Position numbers and translations under genes: made by a program. From assembly GCF_905147045.1 (NCBI RefSeq), contig NC_065889.1, positions 9,181,001 through 9,245,000 on the forward strand: a stretch of 64,000 nt of DNA. Direction: 5' to 3'. Below are positions 49,401 to 57,136 of this stretch, piece by piece. The DNA comes from Nymphalis io. Lineage: Eukaryota; Arthropoda; Insecta; Lepidoptera; Nymphalidae. Position 1 is the stretch's first letter. The number at the start of each line of letters is the position of its first letter. The notes under the pieces were generated by a model that worked only from the letters and a program-made list of their open reading frames with translations, did not search any database and was not told the origin of the DNA.

Positions 49401-52400
49401 CATTATGTTATGTACTGTAATTAATAATCAATTAACTATAATAATCTTATTATTTATATAAGACGTATTAAATTACAATAATGTAAATTTATAATTTATA
49501 ATAGAGATTAAGTCGCGACAAGAAATAAAAGGCTTTACAAATAACTGACAAAATCACAAATAACCGCTAAGAAAACAGTGTTACTGACATAAACTCGTAC
49601 TATATAAAGACAATAACAATGCACAAACTCTACATAGCGATATGAAGTATTATATATATATATCGTTATATACCTTTTTCCTGTGCCGGCTCACTTGGAG
49701 CACCTTGCGTTGATTCGGACGTGTTATCGCCGCTCTCGGACGGGCCATCCGAGTCCTTATCGCCATCTGAAACAGTAATAGTATAATCTCTATCAAAACC
49801 AGGTCATTTATTTACGTTCCACTTTAACGTGTTTAACAGTCACATGTGTAAACAAGTATAATTATCTTTAAACGTCATTTTATTAACGCACCGTGATACC
49901 AGCGTTTCATAAACTCAAACGTGAACATTCTTGAACAGCTGTATTAGTATAATGTCCATTATGTCGGTACACTTATCACACGTGATAAAACATTCATATC
50001 ACCTCAATTAGGGTTACATTGTTCGTTAGAAATGTACTAGGCGACGTTAGTTAGTACAATTAACGAATGCAGACCGGTATAGTTCAGTTGTAATGAAAAT
50101 AGAAGTTGGTCTGGCGCGTGAACGCGGCCGCGCTTGCGACTTGCCGGCAATGACTGTTGTAAATTTTATTCGACGTGCAAATAGTGAAAAAAAGGAAGTT
50201 TTACGACGACGTCACACGCGATCACCATGGCTGAATAGTGAATACTTAGTGTTTCATTGGGAAGAGTTCGCTTATCTTTTTAACAGTTACGTAAAAACGT
50301 AATTACGTCAACTTGTAGATGTGTTTAAAATTACATTTATCTTTTGTATTTATTTAATTAAAATGCGATTATATATAAATCGAGCGGTACTCATTTAATT
50401 TTTTAACATGATTTTAGTATCACAATTGGCAGCGATAAGTTGATTTTACATACATATTATTAATTAAATGAATATATACAAAATATATTGAGATCTTGTA
50501 GAGTCCACGTTCATAGTCGGGTATCACATCATTAAACAATTACTAAATTAGACACATATGTATGTAGTTGAAGACAGACATTCGCCGAACATGTTTGTAA
50601 ATAAAATTAAACGCGAGTACGTATATCGTGCCAAGTGTTTCAAAACTCCGTAAAATAGGAATAGTAAACATACATTAGACCCTTAATATGTGATTCGATC
50701 ATGATTTAAACTAAAACAGTATCGCTTGGAACTTCATCTAATTGACCCAATAATTTTGGGTGCAAATCAATGGGAAACTTTCGAATGATAAGTGAAATTC
50801 GACTCCCATTTAATACAAAAAAAAAGTTAATATATAATAATTATATATAAGATATAAAAGTTAACACAACACCAACGAAAGTGGCACTGACTTTTACATG
50901 TTTCGTTTCGAAATTACTAAATTTACGTGAAGTAATTCATGAGATTTACATTGTTAGTTTTAGTTAGCAAAGCATCAAGATTTGAAGGCCAGTTTCGTAA
51001 GGCATTTTCTAGTTTGTACGATTCGTCGCGGTTTGATTTATCTGTTACTCGGTAGTCACTGTTGACAAATGAAGACTGCAATTGTTGGTTTTAAAAATAT
51101 TGAAGGCCATTAATAGCATAAAATAAACGATATTATTATTGTAAGCTGCAGAATATTTAAATAATTGTAATATAAAGGAACATTGCTACAGACAATAAAT
51201 GTATAATCGTTTATAATTAAGAGTGCTTATAAATTCTCGTAGGCGCTTGTTATAAAATTACTAATGTGGATATATACTGACGCATTTCGTTATATTAATA
51301 ATAAAATATGCACGTCGTTATATTTTAAATGCCGACTTTTATTTTAAAAGTAATTATAGCTATAATTAAAAGATTTATATATGAATTTTAAACGTAATAT
51401 GTGTTTGTTTTTTGTTTTGCATTTCAGTTTTCAGTTCAAAGGAGACTAGCCGACTGCGCGTGAAATATTATAGTGCACAAGTGTGTGCTAAAACACAGGC
51501 GCTCTCTATTCGCTCACTATCATAATCCGATAGGACAGCAAATCCGACACCAGCGGAAAGAGTTCAGGCGCATACCAACGTGTACAGACTTCGAACTTAC
51601 ACGATTACAACTACAGAATCCATGCTGTTACCACAACTTTTTCAAGAGAAAACCCCAATAATTATAATAACTCGGAGTTTGGACCTAGAAGTCTGTTACA
51701 TGGGTGGACTGCCACTGGGGACTTGCCCTGACCAAAATACTACAACAAATAAAAAATTTTGATACTACATTGTCGTCTATTCCTATATCCTATATTTCCT
51801 ATATTCTATCCTTTCTATCCTATATAATGTATGATATATTTCAACAAACCTTTCCTCTTATCGGGGACGAGCAGCGTCTGCCCGGGAAAGATGAACTGGG
51901 TGGCGAGGCGGTTGAGCTTTGTGAGCTCAGAGGGCGTCGTGTCGAACCGGGCGGCCAGCGACGTCAGCGTGTCGCGATCACGGACCTACGAAAATTTACC
52001 AAAAATACAAAATCCAAATATACTTAACCAGTCTAATAAAGCCCTCAGCTAATTTTATTCATATTAATTGTGACATTTTTTTGCGACATAAGTTTTCACA
52101 ATCCCCCATATATTTTATTTTGACCTAATTAGTAATGAAAGGAAAATAAACAAAATGATACTTATAACGCTACTTATACAAGAGTTCGAGGCACGTACTC
52201 GTAGTATCTAGTATAGTACAGTAACAGTAACAGCCTGTGAATGTCCCACTGCTGTGCGAAGGTCTCTTCTCTCTTTTGAGGAGAAGATTTGGAGCTTATT
52301 CCACCACGCTGCTTCAATGCGGGTTGGTAGAATACACATATGGCAGAATTTATTGAAGTCAGACACATAAAAGTTTCCTCACGATGTTTTCCTTCACCGT

Positions 52401-55400
52401 CAAGCACGAGATGCACAAATTAAGCACATGAAAACACAGTGGTGCTTGCCCGGGTTTGAACCCACGATCATCGGTTAACATTCACGCGTTCTAAGCACTA
52501 GGCTTATTTATTTATTTATTTACTATCTAGTAAACCGGTTTGTTCCGGTTTTGGTCACTGTACGTATTACACTATATATTACAAAAAAAAACGCTTACCG
52601 TATACGTCGTAGTTTTAATCGGTGGTGGTGGAGGGAGCCTCTTGATTTGCTCGTCTTCATCTGCAACAATAGAATAATTTAATATATTTAAAAATACATT
52701 TTACATATCTACTTCGAAACATTACTATTAAACTGTACTGTGATTCGAACAATATCTCAAACAGTCAAGATTCACAAACCACAACCATCCTATCGCCTTG
52801 ACGCCAATATACCATATTAAGCTAAAGATATCATACAACATTATTATGGAAACACTAAAAAACACCATTTCTACAAAAAGGTTTGAAGGGAAAGGCAAAA
52901 AACTGTACATTCGAGGCCCAGTCACGTGCTAATGAAATCCCTCCATCTAACTGTTCTCCTGACCCAATTTCGTCCACGACACCAAAATCTCAAGGACTAC
53001 CCAAGTGCTGAGGAGATTTTATGATATAACATTAAAAGTGTGTACGCAGACACAGGTGCAATTGCTATTGCCGCACTCTCATAATCTTAAAGGACAGCAT
53101 TCCATCACAAGACTGAAAGAGATCAGGAGCACATGCAATGGCTTCAAGTGCTTTCGGAAACACCAAGGCCTCAACATCTTCCTCGGGCTGTTACTGAGAA
53201 TCCTTGCCAGAAAAACTCAAATGACTTTTCGTTCGACCCAATACGAGAGACAAGACTACATACAGAGCTCATCTATGCACAAAACCCTTCACCTCTACTG
53301 ATATTTCTAAAATCTTAATTATAATTATTAAATAGTCGCCAGCAATATTTTAAGATTTGATTTCGAAGGCGTGATCTCAATTCCGGAATAGATAAACAAG
53401 ATGTTAATTGAAATAGTTACACTTCCGCACTATATTCCATGGACATTGACTAAATAAATCAGATCAGGTATATTGATAAGAGAGTTACTTATAGCATATT
53501 TACAAACAAGTAAGGTTATCAACGACGTTTATTTACTTTTTAGTACACCTTCGATATATAATTATAATGAATACATGATATATTTATGCTATCATATATT
53601 TATGAATACATGATATATTTATGCTATCAACATCACTGCATATTATTAAACCAAGTGCCCTGCCGCCTCTGTCTGCTGTCTGAACGGATTTTCATACGGC
53701 TTTGACCAGTGGACGAAGTGATTCACGAGAAAATTTTAAGTGTATAATTCATTAATCTTTCATGGTAAGTTGGTTGAAATATAACTAGCTCGTAGTAACA
53801 TATCTATACATACATCTAGTTAAAGATAAGCATGTATGCATTTCTTCCGTATCAGCTATTCTGTATACGGAAAAAGTTAAAAGTACAGTCTGCTTAAATA
53901 TATATTTTTGTATGTGATTCAAGGCAAAAATAGTGCTTTGAACAAAGTTTAAATGTAGCGGATATATGTTTTATCAAAACCTGACATATCTACGTACTTT
54001 TTACATATGTGAACGTATTTTGAAATTTATATTTCGAGCATGTTCAATTTTTTTTTTTTTATTTTATTAGACACTCATGTGCAAAACGTTTTTCAGCCAT
54101 TGAATAAATTAAATGATAAAGTACACCAACAATTCTATAGGAAAGTTTCAATATAATTATTATGTAACATACATCGTGGAAATGGAAAGCAACCTAATGA
54201 ACCCGGTACAAATAATTCCGATACGACTGTTATTCAACCACATCAGATACAGATACAGTTATGATTGATTTCCCGACGTTGAGATTTTGACGATTAGGAA
54301 TCATATTCGAAAACAATTAATATTCCTATCAGGGATAAAGGTCACAGTTCAAGCTGGAACAACTATTGGCTATGACGTTAAATCAATACATGTTGCCGAA
54401 TATTTTACTTGATTTAGGTGAGTATTTAGACGTTTGGAAAATTTACAAATACACATGCGTAAAAAAATATTCGTATTAGTTGTGTATTTTATTTAATTAT
54501 CTTATATATAAAAATAAATGTCCATTTATCTGTTTGAGATTAAGAAAATTGACACCGTTTGACCAATGACACAATCAAAGTTGGCACATATACTATTTAT
54601 ATATAATGTATTTTTTTCTAAATTTTATATATATATATCTAATATACACTATATTGTAACTCGTCGCTAGATGGCGCTGAAGCACATCAATTTCTATACC
54701 ATTTAACTAATTATACTATTAATATAGATTTCATATTGTAAAATATAAATATAATATAGTATTTTTTTATAAAATAGGTAAGCGAACGTGCAAACGCAGT
54801 AAAAAATATTAACCTTATTTATATTGCCAATGCGCAAACAACTTCGATGTTATGTCCCTTGTGCTTGATGTTACACTGGCTCACTCACCTTTAAAACCGG
54901 AACACTGTACTAAATATTGCTGTTTGACGGTTGAATATCTGCTTAGTGTATGGTACCTACACAGAAGGCCTTACAGAAAGCTCTAACAAAAAATATATTT
55001 TGAATTAGTAAGTAGAGAATTTAGAACTATGACAAATGCATAAACATGATATAAAAATAAATATAAGCAAAAAACGACTTCTTTTAAATTTAAAAAAATA
55101 TACTTTTATTTTTTTACAAATTATATTATGTCATCTGAAAATGCAGCTACGTCGATACTCAAATCGTATGCAACGCCAAATGGGTTGCCGGTGTTCGTAC
55201 GACACTTGATTCTTGACGCATTGCCAATAAAATCTATTCAAGTGATTTCTTAAGTCACGAAGGGTTTAGGTACGATTCTTATATGTAAATAATATATTAT
55301 TCTCGATGCAAAGTGAAAAAAAAGGAATCGAATAATAAATTATTTAGGTAAGATGACGCACTGAATGACTGAATTTTACAAATTATAAAAAAACAATTAC

Positions 55401-57136
55401 ATATGAATTGGATGTATTATTTCAATATCGTAACGACAGCTGGCAACAACATCGGGCCAGCACTAAAGCTGGACAAGAATAATTTAAGATGTAATTTGTT
55501 TTCCTTTAAATTCAAAAATATTTATAATTCGATTCGGAACGGATTTCTCGTTACTTTGTTGATGACATCAGTCTTAAAATCCATCTGGATATAAATCTTA
55601 AATAAACTCCTTAGTCATTGACGGAATCATAAATCATCATTGAACAGAGCTAAATAATTATAACTAGCATCCTGCAAAACTGAAGCAAAATAAGCAAACA
55701 TTTGTTGATGTAACGAATATACAAGATTAATTTATTACGATAGAGCCGGATTCTGTTTATGACGTGGTACAAGTTCGTGTCCCTTGCCAAGGACCGGCGG
55801 ACGAATTGCGACTAACTAGCGAGTTTGTATCAAATATGAATTTAAAATAGAATTTAAAACATATGTAAAGAAAAATCTTATGCTTACCTCTGTTAACAGC
55901 GTCAAATCTCCCCTCGACTTTGGAACGAAGGGAATCCAGGTCAAAGGGGGCAGCGAAGCCATGGTCAACTGAGCGACTTTTCGACCTGCAATGTTAAATA
56001 TCACTTTATATATAACATTGTGCAAAACTATAATAGTATCTTTCATATTATTATTTATAATATTTGCTGCTTCATTAGATGTTAAAATAAACATTTCAGA
56101 TATTTTTCTTGTAAATGCCCCACTACTGGGAAAGGTCTCCTCTCGAGGAAATCGTTTAGAAGCTTATTCCACCACGCCGCTTCAATGGGAATTGGTTTAT
56201 TTGACGCATGCAAGTTACCCCACAATGTTTCCCTTCACCAACGAGCACGAGATGAATTTAAGTACATTAAATTCATTGGCATATAATCACTGTGCCATCT
56301 CGAATCTCAGCTTATTGCATCATAAAGAAAATAGCTAACGACTAAAAAAAATAAAAAAAAAAAAAACTTTATTATGCATTTGAAGTTATACTTCAAACCA
56401 GCAGAGTTAAATATATTATTAAAACTAAAAAACTTCATATTTCAAAAGTTAAACTTACAATTACATTTAGCTACATATAATATTATTATAACACATTAGT
56501 AATTCGGGTACAAACAAGACATGAATTTTTAATTTAATTAAATAAAAATTAAATATAAATCGACAAGAGAAGCATTCGTCGACAACGTCTCGTGGAATAA
56601 TGGCCGGTTTGATGATCACGTATGACGGGAAAAAGTATAAAAATCCGTGTGACTGTACGAATAATTGGCAAATGTTGAAAGAAAACGCCGTAAATAACAT
56701 TCAGAGAACTCGTTCAATATAAACAAACAGGATCAATCAGAGTTTCGTAAGTTTATGTTAATGTCTTTTCAAATGTACTGCGCTAAAAGTGCGTGATGGT
56801 GAGTATAATTGAGAGACACAACGATTGATTTGTTGACATCGAAGCTCATTTCATTAACATAGCGATAGTATAAATATAAGTATATGATACATTGACAGCG
56901 CAGTCGAATATCGTCTTAAATAAACCACTAAATGATTAAAATTTAGTTTCGATTTTAAAAATACTTGGCATTGAAACGAGGACAAAATTGCAAAAAATAT
57001 GACACAAACATCAAGCTACACGTGCTCGCTAAATATTTGTTCCGTGTCAAATAAAAACAAAGTATAAGATTACCTTTTGTATGCCTGGTCGATGCTCTCA
57101 GCGCTCCTGGACAGCTGCTGCGAAGCGCGCCTAGAC
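19215..57136 (-). CDS. mtd: Mustard/OXR1: LysM, GRAM-like and TLDc domain oxidation-resistance protein (5' end missing)
   Basis: 24 exons, 5' to 3': 57136-57074, 55985-55888, 52660-52599, 51985-51850, 49766-49674, 48177-48074, 47270-47077, 46324-46252, 45985-45833, 45749-45657, 45399-45181, 44561-44376, 44061-43870, 43425-43286, 41449-41325, 41220-41058, 39106-38968, 36407-36354, 34941-34897, 22515-22397, 20913-20754, 20474-20306 (or 20294), 19927-19822, 19350-19215. All phases agree, giving about 1006 visible residues. The first listed exon needs two bases from an upstream exon, so the start is missing. Order of parts: Ser-rich N-terminus, LysM, acidic linker, GRAM-like region, long variable linkers, the conserved DKLIPRPARPSDDPPLYLRL / EYWFGIPRN / LFKFLTHWVPERYG region, then TLDc. 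OXR1-family proteins protect against oxidative stress and bind V-ATPase; fly mustard affects immunity and ecdysone responses. These roles are family knowledge. Confidence 0.88.
20935..21384 (-). mobile_element. LINE 3' fragment (reverse transcriptase C-terminus), family D
   Basis: The minus strand encodes, in two frames, RRLIGDDTLASLGSKV, AQELHELIPPDSF, then YTVEITRLCTNRFESTFIIR, TAKLWNAWPESVF and VFKSRVNRFLQGK. This is the usual C-terminus of insect CR1/Jockey-type LINE ORF2. A frameshift separates the two parts. It ends in a short A-rich tail at 20941-20946 and is 5'-truncated. A second copy lies at 44597-44905. It sits in the intron between mustard exons 20913-20754 and 22515-22397. Confidence 0.75.
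21394..21448. repeat. 24-bp perfect palindrome with 7-nt loop beside the LINE fragment
   Basis: The left arm 21394-21417 begins ATGGACGACAAACCAC; the right arm 21425-21448 is its exact complement; the loop is accgcaa. The stem starts about 10 bp past the truncated 5' end of the LINE copy. Confidence 0.85.
22516..26426. other. mustard intron, AT-rich, nothing further recognised
   Basis: Intron DNA with short random ORFs only. No exon with acceptable splice sites was seen. A simple (CA)n tract near 25 kb is listed separately. Confidence 0.4.
24860..25060 (+). repeat. (CA)n microsatellite inside a dispersed repeat end
   Basis: About 15 CA units at 24996-25026. They follow atttcatcaaaatcggttca and gtgttttagcc, a phrase very common at the ends of dispersed insect repeats. 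Only the microsatellite is certain; the repeat family is not assigned. Confidence 0.6.
26427..26498 (-). CDS. mtd: mustard alternative first exon for a TLDc-only isoform
   Basis: ATG at 26498 opens 24 codons, MKWIEMVRFGPTSPERSSAF then DSDK. It ends at a good donor (AAG|GTGAGA) in phase 0, exactly the phase needed by the first TLDc exon at 22515. The product would be about 230 residues: this short leader plus the TLDc domain. Similar short TLDc isoforms from internal promoters exist in vertebrate OXR1/NCOA7 and in fly mustard. Confidence 0.6.
26499..27300 (-). promoter_or_regulatory. CpG-rich putative promoter and 5' UTR of the short mustard isoform
   Basis: Two blocks, 26750-26910 and 27140-27280, are rich in C+G and CpG in an otherwise very AT-rich intron. 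They lie directly upstream of the alternative first exon on the minus strand. No TATA box was pinned down. Confidence 0.4.
27301..28360. other. mustard intron, nothing recognised
   Basis: AT-rich intron sequence with short random ORFs. No repeat or exon recognised. Confidence 0.35.
28361..28404. repeat. (TA)n microsatellite
   Basis: About 20 uninterrupted TA units within the large mustard intron. Confidence 0.9.
28596..28815 (-). repeat. Decayed SINE-like family B copy
   Basis: Begins with a T-rich run (the poly(A) tail on the minus strand) followed by diverged family B landmarks: gaccacttgatggtaa, gcgccaccaaccttgg, ccctcgtgcctg and aaccggcacacaacc. Confidence 0.6.
28874..31747. other. mustard intron, nothing recognised
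   Basis: AT-rich. The block 31060-31330 is less AT-rich and contains CpGs but has no splice-bounded ORF. It could be an intronic regulatory element, but nothing proves this. Confidence 0.35.
31748..32022 (-). repeat. SINE-like family B copy, near full length
   Basis: A T13 run, then tatagaataggaag, gggccacctgatggtaagtg, gcgccaccaaccttggga, ggctcactcacccttcaaac and gggtggtacctacccag. Read on the minus strand it ends in poly(A). Confidence 0.85.
32234..32600 (+). repeat. tRNA-derived SINE family C, full length
   Basis: The head GCCTCGTTGGTCTAGTGGCT resembles a tRNA 5' half with a Pol III A box (TGGTCTAGTGG, 32242-32252). The B box is GGGTTCAATTTCC at 32284-32296. A long body follows (agtgtgtacactcccgtgct; gagattggcctatgtggccg) and an ATT-repeat tail (attattattatta). 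It is not a functional tRNA: no anticodon arm or acceptor pairing is maintained after the B box. Confidence 0.8.
32698..33004 (+). repeat. SINE family A, full length
   Basis: Starts gatggccccgtggtaagaac and contains the Pol III B box GGGTTCAAACCCGGGC at about 32747, the body gtgaggaaacctgcatgtg and the end aggctgttacggttacgg. It lies about 100 bp beyond a family C SINE in the same orientation. Confidence 0.88.
33005..34890. other. mustard intron, nothing recognised
   Basis: Intron sequence. The 84-codon ORF at 33185-33439 shows no family resemblance and has no splice support, so it is not called a gene. Confidence 0.35.
36640..36900 (+). repeat. Decayed SINE family C copy
   Basis: Contains gtcctgggttcaagtc (B-box region), cattcccgtgcttcagtaag and gtggccgaagtttgtat in family C order, with many substitutions. 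Confidence 0.55.
37428..37690 (-). repeat. SINE-like family B copy
   Basis: A T-run, tatagaataggaaagcgg, gggccacctgatagtaagtg, gcgccaccaacctt and gtggtacctacccag: family B on the minus strand. Confidence 0.82.
38138..38175. repeat. 16-bp perfect hairpin
   Basis: CCTGCACCCCTTGTAT, a 6-nt loop acagcg, then the exact complement. It lies in the mustard intron between exons 39106-38968 and 36407-36354. Confidence 0.85.
38475..38770 (+). repeat. SINE-like family B copy with poly(A) tail
   Basis: agctcgtctgggtaggtacc, ttgaagggtgagtgagccag, taagcgatggttgacatt, ggtgaccacttaccatcagg, then tattctattaaaaaaaaa. Confidence 0.85.
39655..39860 (+). repeat. Diverged SINE-like family B copy
   Basis: Diverged landmarks tggtgatcgagtcagtgtaa, ggtacaagaaacatgacatc and gaccacttaccatcaag, ending directly at the T-run of the next copy. 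Confidence 0.65.
39866..40165 (-). repeat. SINE-like family B copy, tail-to-tail with the previous one
   Basis: A T14 run, tatagaataggaaggcgg, gggccacctgatggtaagtg through gggtggtacctacccag and gcttgcacaaagccctacca: a full copy in opposite orientation to 39655-39860. Confidence 0.85.
40314..40337. repeat. (AAAT)n microsatellite
   Basis: About six AAAT units. Confidence 0.8.
40800..40925 (-). repeat. Decayed SINE family A fragment
   Basis: agcacatgaaagctatatgg, tccagatttgaacccgtaat and gagtcatctcggtc align with the minus strand of family A at low similarity. Confidence 0.45.
42565..42890 (-). CDS. mtd: mustard alternative first exon (LysM/GRAM-lacking isoform)
   Basis: An ORF open from ATG 42890 (with an internal ATG at 42644, MNLVEFGTGLFLSKTPSEEA) ends at the donor GG|GTACGT at 42565 in phase 2. 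The exon starting 41449 needs exactly two carried bases, and accepts this exon as well as the canonical exon ending at 43286. No acceptor of suitable quality was seen upstream, so it reads as a first exon, not an internal one. Which ATG is used is unknown. The isoform would keep the DKLIPRP region and TLDc. Confidence 0.45.
43453..43507. repeat. 27-bp near-perfect palindrome next to a mustard splice acceptor
   Basis: The left arm 43453-43479 begins TTATTTAGATTATTAAATC; the right arm 43481-43507 is its exact complement around a single central base. It lies 28 nt upstream (in transcript sense) of the exon 43425-43286 acceptor. Confidence 0.88.
44376..44561 (-). CDS. mtd: Histidine-rich mustard exon
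   Basis: A 186-nt phase-0/phase-0 exon (62 codons) beginning GHHHHLDHADFYHHIETIYE and continuing YDWHRDSTYEAKFLNC, FFVGHHDIEMVSC. Good acceptor TTATTTTAG and donor GAG|GTGAGA. Because both ends are in phase 0 it can be skipped without a frameshift. I do not recognise the segment in OXR1 homologues. Confidence 0.65.
44597..44905 (-). mobile_element. LINE 3' fragment, family D second copy
   Basis: Shares with 20935-21384 the phrases gcgtttgaccgttgacttg, tcgacacggtctaggatg, cagtttcgcagtgcgaatga and tgtgtacctatggcgctttg. A T-run at about 44600 is the poly(A) tail on the minus strand. It is 5'-truncated earlier than the other copy. Confidence 0.75.
45181..46324 (-). CDS. mtd: mustard linker exons, acidic and Ala/Gly-rich
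   Basis: Four exons (46324-46252, 45985-45833, 45749-45657, 45399-45181). The second is strongly GC-rich and encodes DETFPELQAAGGEGGAAAAD with KAFDRDLVTPTPLQ. The third encodes EERRKSLLDHHWAIPSKDRM. The fourth is acidic, with EASIAEGSEAERSG and a conserved-looking YHDSGIDIRDPLLHVNTAN. They form a disordered linker between the GRAM-like and TLDc parts. Confidence 0.75.
46750..46990 (-). repeat. Very decayed SINE family A copy
   Basis: Order and spacing follow family A on the minus strand (ttatttctccacgctgg, ttctcacgatattttcttta, tatgaacctgcggtcttcgg), but similarity is low. Confidence 0.35.
47077..48177 (-). CDS. mtd: mustard GRAM-like region exons
   Basis: Exons 48177-48074 and 47270-47077 encode RFLKINVRHITDGQ joined to GVVSGVLLVTPNAVMFDPNV, HGPESYGVIAPMEYVVNAAI and YDIAHMR. 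This is the OXR1-family segment that overlaps the GRAM-like fold, expected to mediate membrane or protein contacts. A family B SINE-like copy sits in the intron between them. Confidence 0.85.
47338..47642 (+). repeat. SINE-like family B copy with poly(A) tail
   Basis: Family B landmarks from ccagctcgtctgggtaggt to gctcgtccgccttcctattc, then A9. An internal duplication of the ccttgggaact/ccaaggttgg stretch near 47500 is specific to this copy. Confidence 0.85.
48693..48736. repeat. 20-bp perfect hairpin beside a SINE
   Basis: TTTGGAATTACCTAAATATC, loop aagc, then the exact complement. A family A SINE starts about 17 bp further on. Confidence 0.85.
48753..49057 (+). repeat. SINE family A, full length
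   Basis: ccgagattgccttgtggtaa head, B box GGGTTCAAACCCGGGC, then gtgaggaaacctgcatgtg and ggctgttacgattacga. Confidence 0.88.
50085..50235. promoter_or_regulatory. CpG-rich block in a mustard intron, possible internal promoter
   Basis: A CpG-rich stretch (gcgcgtgaacgcggccgcgc; acgacgacgtcacacgcg) in very AT-rich intron DNA just upstream of exon 49766-49674. No coding exon was found in it. It could be an alternative promoter; this is inference from composition only. Confidence 0.3.
51440..51740 (-). repeat. SINE family C copy, diverged
   Basis: gcgtgaaatattatagtgca, cacaggcgctctctattcgc, cataatccgataggacagca and agttcaggcgcataccaacg match family C on the minus strand. Confidence 0.65.
51850..51985 (-). 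CDS. mtd: mustard LysM exon
   Basis: A single exon encodes a complete LysM motif, VRDRDTLTSLAARFDTTPSE, LTKLNRLATQFIFPGQTLLV, PDKRK. The preceding exon ends in TTTYT, completing the usual YTV-x-x-x-DT start. LysM in OXR1 proteins is cytosolic and is not expected to bind peptidoglycan. Confidence 0.9.
52215..52505 (-). repeat. SINE family A, near full length
   Basis: acagcctgtgaatgtcccac, ttggagcttattccaccacg, tttcctcacgatgttttcc and the B-box complement gcccgggtttgaaccc, on the minus strand. Confidence 0.85.
52935..53285 (-). repeat. SINE family C copy, diverged
   Basis: gtgtgtacgcagacacagg, gcactctcataatcttaaag, gaaagagatcaggagcaca and gggctgttactgagaatcc in family C order on the minus strand. 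Confidence 0.65.
53567..53629. repeat. 35-bp period tandem duplication
   Basis: A 28-bp word starting atgaatacatgatatattta occurs at 53567-53594 and again at 53602-53629, period 35 bp. Confidence 0.85.
54755..54985 (-). repeat. Decayed SINE-like family B copy
   Basis: ataaaataggtaagcgaacg, atgttatgtcccttgtgct, ctggctcactcacctttaaa and atggtacctacacag: family B, minus strand, diverged. Confidence 0.7.
56110..56310 (-). repeat. Decayed SINE family A copy
   Basis: atgccccactactggg, agcttattccaccacgccg, cacaatgtttcccttcacca and gagcacgagatgaattta match the minus strand of family A. Confidence 0.6.
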
